From Acidaminococcaceae bacterium (lineage in GTDB: Bacteria; Bacillota; Negativicutes; Acidaminococcales; Acidaminococcaceae): a stretch of 6,142 nt of DNA. Below are positions 1 through 6,142 of this stretch, piece after piece; within the stretch, counting starts at the first letter, position 1, and the number at the start of each line of letters is the position of its first letter. Where the stretch lies: positions 2,950 through 9,091 of the forward strand of contig DOSQ01000108.1 in NCBI GenBank assembly GCA_003512125.1, written 5' to 3'. Under the pieces are notes generated by a model that saw only the letters and a program-made list of their open reading frames with translations, ran no database searches and was not told the origin of the DNA. The position numbers were made by a program, and so were the translations under genes.

Positions 1-899
1 CCTATCCCGGCAGCAACAAAAATGTACTGGAACACATTAATCTCACCATTGAACCCGGTGAGACCGTCGCCATCATGGGTTCCACCGGCAGCGGCAAGAC
101 CACGCTGATCAATCTCATCCCCCGTTTTTACGACGTAACGGAAGGCAGCGTCCGCATCGACGGCGTAGACGTGAGGGACTACAAAGTCAGCGATCTCCGC
201 AGCAGGGTCGCTGTCGCGCTGCAGAAAAGTGAACTGTTCAGTACGTCAGTGAAAGAAAATATCGCCTGGGGAAATCCGGACGCCGAAAACGACAGAATCG
301 AACATGCAGCCCATATCGCCCAGGCCCATGAATTTATCGCGCCGCTGGAACAGGGGTATGATACTGTTGTAGCCGAACGGGGCATGAGCCTCTCCGGTGG
401 GCAGAAGCAGCGTGTTGCGCTGGCCCGGGCCGTGTTGAAAGAATCTCCCATTATGATCTTTGACGATGCTACCAGCGCGCTGGATCTGAAAACGGAAGCC
501 AACTTTTATAACGAACTGGCAAAAACAAGTCCTGACAGTACAAAGATCATCGTAGCGCAGCGCATCGCTTCCGTACGGCGCGCTAACCGCATTTTAATAC
601 TGGAAAACGGAGCAGTCGTTGCAGAAGGAACCCATAAGGACCTGTTAAAGAACTGTGCTATTTACCAGGATATTTATCAGTCCCAGGTAGGCGATATAAA
701 ACAAGAGGAAATCATAAGCCAAAATGAAAGGGTGCTACAGTCACAACACAAAAATGCAGTACAAACACAAAATATCACTCCAACGGAAGTAAAAGAGAAT
801 TTTGTTTCACAGATACAATCGCAAAATGCGGCGCAGGAAAAAGAGAATACTGTAACGCACTCTTCCCGGACTGGAGAGGAGGTGAGCGCACATGGCTAA
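1..899 (+). CDS. Heterodimeric ABC exporter half-transporter, degenerate-site subunit (5'-truncated: ATPase domain and C-terminal tail only)
   Basis: This is the C-terminal part of an ABC exporter subunit, which would use ATP to move a substrate out across the cytoplasmic membrane. The substrate cannot be told. The open frame runs off the left edge (first whole codon at 3), and 298 codons are visible. The ATG at 75 lies just before Walker A and is internal, because the A-loop Tyr (3-5) and the following beta-strand are read in the same frame. The membrane domain, usually a little over 300 residues, lies outside. Motifs in order are Walker A GSTGSGKT (78-101), Q-loop Gln (222-224), perfect LSGGQ (390-404) and Walker B IMIFDD (450-467). 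Asp (465-467) replaces the catalytic Glu and Gln (558-560) replaces the switch His. Both changes are typical of the weak-ATPase half of heterodimeric exporters such as TM287/288 or BmrCD. A polar tail of about 68 residues follows the domain. The stop overlaps the partner gene by 8 bp. Confidence 0.95.
   Translation, partial: YPGSNKNVLEHINLTIEPGETVAIMGSTGSGKTTLINLIPRFYDVTEGSVRIDGVDVRDYKVSDLRSRVAVALQKSELFSTSVKENIAWGNPDAENDRIEHAAHIAQAHEFIAPLEQGYDTVVAERGMSLSGGQKQRVALARAVLKESPIMIFDDATSALDLKTEANFYNELAKTSPDSTKIIVAQRIASVRRANRILILENGAVVAEGTHKDLLKNCAIYQDIYQSQVGDIKQEEIISQNERVLQSQHKNAVQTQNITPTEVKENFVSQIQSQNAAQEKENTVTHSSRTGEEVSAHG
693..896 (+). other. Gln/Asn/Glu-rich C-terminal tail of the first ABC subunit
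   Basis: About 68 residues extend past the normal end of the ATPase domain, which closes near the IYQSQVG segment. I count 10 Gln, 6 Asn and 9 Glu, with QSQ recurring three times (the first just before the tail, then in VLQSQ and QIQSQ). There is no membrane segment or recognisable fold, so it is probably disordered. The DNA here is visibly richer in A than the flanking coding sequence. The frame stays open up to the overlap with the next gene, so the tail is genuinely coded unless there is a sequencing error. Its role is unknown. Confidence 0.75.
877..884 (+). promoter_or_regulatory. Ribosome binding site of the second ABC subunit
   Basis: AGGAGGTG is a near-perfect Shine-Dalgarno sequence. 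Its GGAGG core ends 9 nt before the ATG at 892. It lies inside the end of the upstream gene, which supports independent initiation within a translationally coupled pair and fixes the start at 892. Confidence 0.9.
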
Positions 900-2706
900 A
901 GAAATTAACAGCCAGGCCCCGCAGCCCGGCATCGGACCCCGCCGCGGCAACCGGTTCGCGGAAACGGAATACGCCAAAGACATAGGCTGGACCTTAAAAC
1001 GCATCGCTTCCTACTTCATAAAAGAAAAAAAGCTGGTTTTCGGTATGCTGGCAGCAGTGCTGGGCGGTACCCTTGCGGGTATCTACGCGCCCATGCTCCA
1101 GAGTAACGCGGTGGATATCATCGCCGGACAACGTAACGGTGATCTGAAAACGACACTGGTCTTCATGCTGGCGACCTATCTGGCAGTGAGCCTCATGCGA
1201 CTGGCCCAGGGTGTCTTCAGTGCGAAACTGAGCCTTCGCATTGTAAAACGGTTCCGGGAGGAACTGTTCGGCAAGGTCATCGACCTGCCTGTCAAGTACA
1301 CGGATACACATTCCCACGGCGACGTGATGAGCCGCATGACCAACGACGTGGAAAACATCTCCACCACTGTTTCCCAGGCCCTGCCCTCTTTGTTCAGCGG
1401 CGTGCTGACCATCATCGGCACAGCGGCCATCATGCTGTGGTACTGCTGGCAGCTGGCACTGTTAAGCTGCGGTACCATCTTCCTAACTGTCATCGTTACC
1501 CGTCTGCTGTCTTCCTTTGTGCGCAAATACTCCAAAGAACGGCAGACTCTGCTGGGCAGTATGAATGGAACCGTAGAAGAAATCGTCAACGGCTACCGTA
1601 CTGTTGTAGCCTATAACCGGCAGGACCGGTCCGCGGAAAAATTCTGTGACATTTCCGACAGACTCACAAAATCAGGTATCCGCACCGAGGTCTGCAGCGG
1701 CATCATGGCCCCGGTCATGAACTGCATCGGCAACATCGGTTTTGTCGTCATCGCAGCTTTCGGCGGCTACTTTGCCATCCACGGCATGATCTCCGTGGGC
1801 GTCATTTCCGCCTTCATCGTGTACGCCAAACAGTTCAGCCGTCCCATCAACGAAATCGCCCAGATCTACGGCCAGCTGCAATCCGCCATCGCCGGCGCCG
1901 AACGGGTCTTCCAGGTACTGGACGAGACCAGCGAGGATCTCTACGGACTGGTATGGGAAGACCAGGAACATGTTTCCGTCCGCTTCGAAGATGTGGATTT
2001 CGGTTACGTACAGGGCAAACCGGTGTTGAAGGATTTCAACCTCACCATCCCCGCCGGCAAAAAGGTGGCGCTGGTAGGCTCTACCGGCAGCGGCAAATCT
2101 ACCGTGGTCAACCTGCTGATGCGCTACTACGATGCGGACAAAGGTGCCATCTGGATCAATGATCAAAACGTAGAAGAAATCACCCGGGACAGTCTGCGCA
2201 AGCATGTTGCCATCGTGCTGCAGGACACGGTCCTGTTCTCCGATACCATCCACCGTAACCTGCAGTACGCCAACGAAAACGCAACGGAAGCGGAAATCAA
2301 AAAAGCAGCGGAGATGAGCCGCTGCCATGAAATGATCGAACTGCTGCCCCAGGGCTATGAAACCCTGCTGACCGGTGCCGGGGAAAACATCAGCCAGGGC
2401 CAGCGACAGCTGTTGGCCATCGCCCGGGCCTTTGTGGCCAACCCGCGCATCCTTATTCTGGACGAAGCCACTTCCAACGTGGATACCCGTACGGAAAAGG
2501 CTATCCAGGACGCTATGCTGGAAGTCATGAAAGGTCGCACCAGCATCGTCATCGCCCACCGCCTCTCCACCATCCGGGATGCGGACCTGATCGTAGTGCT
2601 GGACCAGGGACGCATCGTGGAACAGGGCAGTCACGACGAACTGCTGGCACGCCGGCAGAAATACTATGATTTGTATATGACGCAGTACGCCGGGTTCGCG
2701 ACGTAA
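892..2706 (+). CDS. Heterodimeric ABC exporter half-transporter, catalytic subunit (membrane domain plus ATPase domain)
   Basis: This is a complete 604-residue ABC exporter subunit, the usual length for a half-transporter. A polar, Pro/Arg-containing cytoplasmic N-terminus of about 45 residues precedes six predicted membrane helices: roughly 48-69, 87-109, 164-185, 186-209, and two in 270-320. The ATPase domain starts near residue 360. It has A-loop Tyr372, Walker A GSTGSGKS 396-403 (Lys402), Q-loop Gln444, signature ISQGQ 500-504, Walker B ending Asp524-Glu525, and switch His556. Glu and His are intact, so this subunit supplies the hydrolytic residues of the consensus site. Its own signature has Gln502 where LSGGQ has Gly, as expected for the half that completes the degenerate site with the upstream subunit. 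The 8-bp overlap and complementary motifs show that the two form one heterodimer. The family includes multidrug exporters, but the real substrate is unknown. The gene converges on topB with a 15-bp gap. Confidence 0.96.
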   Translation: MAKEINSQAPQPGIGPRRGNRFAETEYAKDIGWTLKRIASYFIKEKKLVFGMLAAVLGGTLAGIYAPMLQSNAVDIIAGQRNGDLKTTLVFMLATYLAVSLMRLAQGVFSAKLSLRIVKRFREELFGKVIDLPVKYTDTHSHGDVMSRMTNDVENISTTVSQALPSLFSGVLTIIGTAAIMLWYCWQLALLSCGTIFLTVIVTRLLSSFVRKYSKERQTLLGSMNGTVEEIVNGYRTVVAYNRQDRSAEKFCDISDRLTKSGIRTEVCSGIMAPVMNCIGNIGFVVIAAFGGYFAIHGMISVGVISAFIVYAKQFSRPINEIAQIYGQLQSAIAGAERVFQVLDETSEDLYGLVWEDQEHVSVRFEDVDFGYVQGKPVLKDFNLTIPAGKKVALVGSTGSGKSTVVNLLMRYYDADKGAIWINDQNVEEITRDSLRKHVAIVLQDTVLFSDTIHRNLQYANENATEAEIKKAAEMSRCHEMIELLPQGYETLLTGAGENISQGQRQLLAIARAFVANPRILILDEATSNVDTRTEKAIQDAMLEVMKGRTSIVIAHRLSTIRDADLIVVLDQGRIVEQGSHDELLARRQKYYDLYMTQYAGFAT

Positions 2707-2721
2707 CACAGCACAACCTTT

Positions 2722-5055
2722 TCAAATCTTCGGCTTTCCTTTACTGTCTTTATAAATCGTCCTGCACTGCGGGCAGGCCCAGAAATAACCGTACCGGCTT
2801 TTCTTTTTTTCCAAGATTGCGTTGTCTTTCGGGCAGTGTTCAATCACCGGGTCCCCTGCTTTGTCCGTGGCATAGTACGCGGTCTTCTTTGTCACCGGCG
2901 ATACACAGGTTTTATCGTCACAGACATAAAAATACTGTTTCGTTTTGGGGGAGTAATGGCATCGCAGCGTTTCTTTGCCGCAGACCGGACAGGTAAATGT
3001 CTTCGCCGGCGTTTCTTCCTGCTTCTTCTTCAGTACCGGCTGTCCCTTTTTATCCACATCATAATAGACAGGCTTGCCCGTCACCGGCGACACGCACGCC
3101 GCATTATCACAGACAAAAAATGTTTTCTTTGTTTTCCGGGAATAATGCTTCACCAGATTTCCTGTTTGGCAAATTGGGCATTTTATCAGGTTATCTCCCG
3201 GGAACTGATGCGCTTCCGCGTACTCGATATTCCGGTCGATAGTGTCGTAAATATCTTTTTTGAATTTTTCCACGGAACCTTCCCCTGCCGCAATCTCCGC
3301 CAGGGCAAATTCCATTTCCGCTGTCGTGTCCGGCTTCGTGAGGGTTACGTCCACGTTGTCGATGAGCCGGAACCCCAGTTCCGTGGGTACCAGTTCTTTC
3401 TTCACTTTTTCCATGAAGGGCATCTGGCTCTGTTTGCCGGCACGGACGCCCTGCAGTTCGGAAATGATGGTATCGCGGGTGGCAGGCGTGCCGATGCCTT
3501 TCACTTCCTTCAGTTTCTCCCGGTTGGGATTCTTCGGATCCATGAAGCGGTAGATGTTAGCCATAGCTGCCAACAATGTACCTTCCGTAAAGCGTTTGGG
3601 CGGTTTCGTTTCTTTTTCCAGCAGATCTACCGCGTCCGGCTTGCCCAGGTTTTCGTCTTTTACCAGGTCGGGCAGGGACAGGTTTTCCTCATCCGTGTCA
3701 GTGTCAGCAGTATCTTTCTTTTTACTCTGGCTCGTAAACATCGCTTTGAAGCCCGGTTTTAAAATGGCTTTGCCGCTTCCTTTGAAAAGTTCGTCCTTAA
3801 GCAGGATTTCAAAGGTAATGGTTTCAAACTCACAGGGCGGATAAAACTGCATCACATACCGCTCCGCAATCATGGTATAGATTTTCTCTTCCGTGGCACT
3901 TAGTTGCTGCGGTATCTCCCCAGTGGGAATGATGGCGTGATGAGCCGTTACTTTTTTATCATTCCACGCCCTGGAGTACAGGGAAACATCTGCCGTTGCA
4001 GCGCCCCGCACATTACGGGAGGCCAGACTTCTCAGAATGCGGAGTGCATCCTTATGCTGGGCCCGGGGAATATAGTTGCAGTCGGACCGGGGGTAAGACA
4101 CAAACTTTTTCTCGTATAATGACTGCACCGTGGACAGCGCCTGTTTGGGTGAAATCCCGAAACGGGCGTTGGCCTCGACCTGCAGCGTATCCAAAGAATA
4201 CGGCAAAGGCGGCGCCTCCGTTCCCTTTTTCCGCGTCACCTTCTGTACGATTCCGTCCGCAGGAAGTACCTTTTCCCGAACGGCTTCCGCTGTCTGTTTA
4301 TCTAACAGTCTTCCTTCTTCGTCTAACGCAATCTTTTTCTCATCCGGCTGCCATAATGCAGTAAACTTTATTCTGTCTTTCGTAAAAGCCGCTTTCAGTT
4401 CATAATATTTGCGTACTTTAAAATTCCTGATCTCTTTTTCCCGGTTGACTACTAATGCCAGTGTCGGCACCTTCACACGCCCGATATTCCAGACGGCTCC
4501 CGGCGAAAACTTTGACGCATTGGTAGTATAACAGCGGGTCAGGTTGATCCCCACCAGCCAGTCGGCCTGCTCCCGTGCCAGACCCGCTGCGTACAGGTTT
4601 TCATATTTTGCATTGTCTTCAATACTCTCAAACGCCCGCTTCATGCTGACATTGTCCTTGGCGTTGATGAGAAGCCGTTGCACCTTTCCTTTGTAGTTGC
4701 AGTAATGCAAAATTTCTTCAATTAATAACTGTCCTTCCCGGTCCGGATCGCCCGCATGAATGACCAGACCGGCTGTTTTTAAAAGGTCTTCCAGCACGTT
4801 AAACTGGGCACTGGAACGGGAAATCACCTCATGTTTCCACGTCTCCGGAAAAATACGGTAATTGCTCCACTTTGCGTACCGTTTATCATAGGCTTCCGGC
4901 GTCGCCAGCTCCAGCAGGTGCCCTACCGCCCAGGAAACGATTGTGTCGTCCTTGCAGTAAAAACCTGTGCCTTTTTTATAACCGCCGGACGGCCACAGGT
5001 AGCCTGCGATGGCATTGGCGATGTCCGGTTTTTCTGCAATATAAAGTGTTTGCAT
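2722..5055 (-). CDS. topB: DNA topoisomerase III (type IA) with C-terminal zinc-finger extension
   Basis: This 777-residue type IA topoisomerase cuts one DNA strand through a 5'-phosphotyrosine link, passes another strand and reseals. It acts in relaxation and decatenation of replication or recombination intermediates in the cytoplasm. The Toprim domain is at about 1-150, with Glu8 (in AEKP) and the metal-binding DPDREG at 103-108. The catalytic core follows, with GRVKVPTLAL near 192-201 and the active Tyr321 in SYPRSDC. GIGTPATR at 520-527 is another family motif. The SYPRSDC context and the GHLLEL segment (45-50) favour TopB over TopA. An acidic linker at about 448-457 breaks the core. The protein is about 120 residues longer than E. 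coli TopB (about 650) because of a zinc-finger tail from 624 onward. The start at 5055 gives the AEKP motif its usual place, with a modest AAGAAAGG upstream. The gene is transcribed divergently from the CpXC gene. An accessory-element origin cannot be excluded, but no mobility genes are in view. Confidence 0.95.
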   Translation of the reverse strand: MQTLYIAEKPDIANAIAGYLWPSGGYKKGTGFYCKDDTIVSWAVGHLLELATPEAYDKRYAKWSNYRIFPETWKHEVISRSSAQFNVLEDLLKTAGLVIHAGDPDREGQLLIEEILHYCNYKGKVQRLLINAKDNVSMKRAFESIEDNAKYENLYAAGLAREQADWLVGINLTRCYTTNASKFSPGAVWNIGRVKVPTLALVVNREKEIRNFKVRKYYELKAAFTKDRIKFTALWQPDEKKIALDEEGRLLDKQTAEAVREKVLPADGIVQKVTRKKGTEAPPLPYSLDTLQVEANARFGISPKQALSTVQSLYEKKFVSYPRSDCNYIPRAQHKDALRILRSLASRNVRGAATADVSLYSRAWNDKKVTAHHAIIPTGEIPQQLSATEEKIYTMIAERYVMQFYPPCEFETITFEILLKDELFKGSGKAILKPGFKAMFTSQSKKKDTADTDTDEENLSLPDLVKDENLGKPDAVDLLEKETKPPKRFTEGTLLAAMANIYRFMDPKNPNREKLKEVKGIGTPATRDTIISELQGVRAGKQSQMPFMEKVKKELVPTELGFRLIDNVDVTLTKPDTTAEMEFALAEIAAGEGSVEKFKKDIYDTIDRNIEYAEAHQFPGDNLIKCPICQTGNLVKHYSRKTKKTFFVCDNAACVSPVTGKPVYYDVDKKGQPVLKKKQEETPAKTFTCPVCGKETLRCHYSPKTKQYFYVCDDKTCVSPVTKKTAYYATDKAGDPVIEHCPKDNAILEKKKSRYGYFWACPQCRTIYKDSKGKPKI
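2809..3186 (-). repeat. Two tandem 63-residue zinc-finger modules in the topoisomerase tail
   Basis: Two protein repeats lie in phase, residues 624-686 (2998-3186) and 687-749 (2809-2997). The cysteines fall at 626, 629, 649, 654 and again at 689, 692, 712, 717, an exact 63-residue (189-bp) offset. Each unit reads CPxC, then a basic HYS-KTK stretch, VCD, a Cys, and the shared CVSPVT segment before a YY pair. The DNA is also recognisably similar. This looks like an internal duplication of a four-Cys topoisomerase zinc ribbon. Such tails bind single-stranded DNA or protein partners in related enzymes; that role is inferred here. Confidence 0.85.
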
Positions 5056-5067
5056 ATCATTAAATTG

Positions 5068-5075
5068 CCTTTCTT
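5068..5075 (-). promoter_or_regulatory. Weak ribosome binding site of topB
   Basis: Read on the minus strand this is AAGAAAGG, ending 12 nt before the ATG at 5055. It is weaker and farther off than the sites of the other genes, suggesting modest translation. The nearby ATG at 5060 is out of frame and is not the start. Confidence 0.55.
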
Positions 5076-5174
5076 AATTTATTATTTTTCAGTACTGTTT
5101 CCTGGACAAACTTCATTCAGCGTCATCTGTAAATGCTTGTCCCGGTTGCATTACTCTTTTTAAATCTTTTTCAG

Positions 5175-5180
5175 ATTATA
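5175..5180 (-). promoter_or_regulatory. Possible second -10 element for topB
   Basis: On the minus strand this is a perfect TATAAT hexamer. It has no upstream TG, and the 17-bp-spaced -35 position reads TCGGAA, a poor match to TTGACA. It would give a leader of about 110 nt and is a weaker candidate than the element at 5207-5215. Confidence 0.3.
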
Positions 5181-5206
5181 TAAAACCTGTTGATTGTTTC
5201 CGATTG

Positions 5207-5215
5207 ATTATATCA
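5207..5215 (-). promoter_or_regulatory. Extended -10 promoter element for topB
   Basis: Read on the minus strand this is TGATATAAT, an exact extended -10 (TGnTATAAT) for the main sigma factor. No good -35 lies at normal spacing, which extended -10 promoters tolerate. A TTGACT at 5229-5224 is only 11 bp away, too close. Transcription would begin near 5200 and leave a leader of about 145 nt. Confidence 0.55.
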
Positions 5216-5219
5216 TACC

Positions 5220-5243
5220 CTGCAGTCAAAAGAAAAACTGCAG
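5220..5243. promoter_or_regulatory. CTGCAGT/ACTGCAG inverted repeat, operator-like
   Basis: Two perfect 7-bp arms, CTGCAGT (5220-5226) and ACTGCAG (5237-5243), flank a 10-nt A-rich spacer. Each arm contains the palindrome CTGCAG, so the half-sites are 18 bp apart, close to two helical turns. The repeat covers the -35 zone of the topB promoter and lies about 70 bp upstream of the expected CpXC transcription start. A dimeric regulator acting on both genes is possible. No regulator gene is in view. Confidence 0.4.
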
Positions 5244-5288
5244 AACAGAAACAAGTAACCCCGCATCTTCCTTTTTTTGAAAATATCA

Positions 5289-5297
5289 TGGTATAAT
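5289..5297 (+). promoter_or_regulatory. Extended -10 promoter element for the CpXC gene
   Basis: TGGTATAAT is an exact TGnTATAAT extended -10. The 17-bp-spaced -35 position reads TCCTTT within a T-rich run, a poor match. Transcription would start near 5304, giving a leader of about 85 nt before the ATG at 5389. Confidence 0.65.
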
Positions 5298-5374
5298 GAA
5301 AAAGAGTTTTCGGAAGACTCGCATTGCAAAACAGGCCTGATTCCTCTCAGTACTTTTACAGCAATTACTACAGC

Positions 5375-5382
5375 AAGGAGAG
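5375..5382 (+). promoter_or_regulatory. Ribosome binding site of the CpXC gene
   Basis: AAGGAGAG contains a strong AGGAG core that ends 8 nt before the ATG at 5389. This supports that start codon over any downstream Met, such as codon 8. Confidence 0.85.
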
Positions 5383-5388
5383 ATTCAA

Positions 5389-6123
5389 ATGTCTGATGTT
5401 ACAAAGAAAATGATACTTTGCCCACATTGCCACCGTACAGCTTATTTTAATATCTGGAACAGCATTAACACAAATACCGATCCGGATACATTCGAACAGG
5501 TCCGTAATCTTTCCCTGTTCCGATTCTGCTGCCCTTACTGCGGGCAGACATCAACAATCAATTACTCATTTCTTTATCATCAGATGGACCGTTCCCTGTT
5601 TATCTATTACGTTCCGGAAGATGAAGATATAGAACCCGTTGAGCAAATACTGGGAACCATATTGAACGGCAAACAGCAAGATAAAAGTCCCGATTCCGGT
5701 GCAGAACAAGCCGGAGATGCAGCACTGCTTAATGCATTAACTAATTACAGATGCCGGATCGTGCGGACCCATAAGGATTTCCTGGAAAAGCTGGCTATAT
5801 TGGATGCCGGGCTGGATGACAGACTGGTCGAACTCACAAAAGTCATGTTAGGCGCTCAGGCTGAAAGGCAGCTGGCTGAATACGGGTTCCGCGTAAAAGG
5901 AGCAAGTTTCCTGTTTAACCGGGAAACACGGGAAATGGGCCTTATGTATGAGGATAAAAACAGCAGTCAGACTGCTACGGTTTCTTTCGACCAGCATGTA
6001 GCGAATGTTTATAATCAATTAATTGATAAATACAGTTCCGTACTGAACGGTTCGCATCAAAAGGATACTGTCATTGACTGGAATTGGGCTTCCGGCATTT
6101 TTAAAGAGACCGGTTCAAGCTGA
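5389..6123 (+). CDS. CpXC-domain protein of unknown function
   Basis: This is a complete 244-residue protein, soluble by appearance, with no signal peptide or membrane segment. Residues 8 to about 75 match the CpXC domain pattern: CPHC at 11-14, then an aromatic/Asp-Pro-containing stretch, then a CCPYCG segment with Cys47, Cys48 and Cys51, and a Tyr-His near the end. The paired CxxC motifs (11/14 and 48/51) should hold one metal ion, probably zinc. A charged, low-complexity linker follows at about 92-110. A predicted helical C-terminal part then contains an EKLAILDAGLDDRLVELTK stretch, a style I recall in other CpXC proteins. The biochemical role of the family is not known. The gene has its own extended -10 promoter and strong ribosome binding site, and is divergent from topB. 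Its base composition is more AT-rich than the exporter genes. Domain identification is fairly sure; function is not assigned. Confidence 0.85.
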   Translation: MSDVTKKMILCPHCHRTAYFNIWNSINTNTDPDTFEQVRNLSLFRFCCPYCGQTSTINYSFLYHQMDRSLFIYYVPEDEDIEPVEQILGTILNGKQQDKSPDSGAEQAGDAALLNALTNYRCRIVRTHKDFLEKLAILDAGLDDRLVELTKVMLGAQAERQLAEYGFRVKGASFLFNRETREMGLMYEDKNSSQTATVSFDQHVANVYNQLIDKYSSVLNGSHQKDTVIDWNWASGIFKETGSS

Positions 6124-6142
6124 ACGAGGCAAAAACTAATAA

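Larger units (their letters stand above)
5056..5388. other. Divergent intergenic region between topB and the CpXC gene
   Basis: These 333 bp hold no plausible gene. They are AT-rich compared with the flanking genes and contain promoter-like elements on both strands (5207-5215 and 5175-5180 minus; 5289-5297 plus). A CTGCAGT inverted repeat is at 5220-5243. A short 6-bp inverted repeat (GGACAA at 5104-5109, TTGTCC at 5137-5142) lies in the topB leader. I see no terminator or known riboswitch pattern. Confidence 0.8.

Noticed and set aside
75..77. ATG at 75 as the start of the first gene
   Set aside because: The frame stays open to the left edge and encodes the A-loop Tyr and a strand of the ATPase domain. 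The Met lies just before Walker A, so it is internal.
1672..2709. 345-codon open frame on the minus strand opposite the second ABC gene
   Set aside because: It is wholly antisense to a well-supported gene with all ABC motifs. Its His/Asp/Gly-rich translation looks like a shadow of a GC-rich coding strand, and it has no family motif.
2836..3762. 308-codon open frame on the plus strand opposite topB
   Set aside because: It is antisense to the topoisomerase core and zinc fingers. The Phe/Arg-rich composition is typical of a reverse-complement shadow, and no ribosome binding site or domain is seen.
2722..5055. topB and its neighbours as part of a conjugative or integrative element
   Set aside because: TopB homologues occur on such elements, but no relaxase, integrase, attachment site or transfer gene is in the window.
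4831..5163. 110-codon plus-strand open frame crossing the topB start and leader
   Set aside because: Most of it is antisense to the topB N-terminus. It has no recognisable protein features and ends in the AT-rich leader.
5090..5354. Direct repeat TCAGTACT at 5090-5097 and 5347-5354
   Set aside because: It is only 8 bp in an AT-rich region with no matching context or promoter geometry, so chance is the simplest explanation.

Overview
The window reads as ordinary bacterial chromosome, most likely from an anaerobic member of the Bacillota. A Negativicutes-type genome is possible, but that is a weak guess. The evidence is the paired clostridial-style heterodimeric ABC exporter, strong AGGAGG-type ribosome binding sites, extended -10 promoters and a CpXC-domain protein. 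There are four protein-coding genes. I see no RNA gene, CRISPR array, insertion sequence or phage signature.

Layout. Positions 1-2706 (+) hold two ABC exporter half-transporter genes overlapping by 8 bp. The first is cut by the left edge, so only its nucleotide-binding domain and a polar C-terminal tail are visible. The second is complete. Their ATPase motifs are complementary. The first has Asp for the catalytic Glu and Gln for the switch His but a perfect LSGGQ. The second has normal Glu and His but an altered ISQGQ signature. This marks a heterodimeric exporter with one consensus and one degenerate ATP site.

Positions 2722-5055 (-) encode a 777-residue type IA topoisomerase of the TopB (topoisomerase III) kind. 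It ends only 15 bp from the convergent exporter gene. Its C-terminal extension has two near-identical zinc-finger modules exactly 63 residues apart, followed by a third, incomplete finger.

Positions 5056-5388 form a 333-bp divergent intergenic region with promoter-like elements facing both ways. A CTGCAGT/ACTGCAG inverted repeat sits over the expected -35 region of the topB promoter. Positions 5389-6123 (+) encode a 244-residue CpXC-domain protein of unknown function with two CxxC motifs. The last 19 bp hold nothing recognisable.

The exporter genes clearly work together. The topoisomerase and CpXC genes share a control region, but nothing in the sequence shows a functional link. I found no convincing new system. 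The most distinctive points are the asymmetric ATPase pair, the topoisomerase finger duplication and the operator-like repeat.
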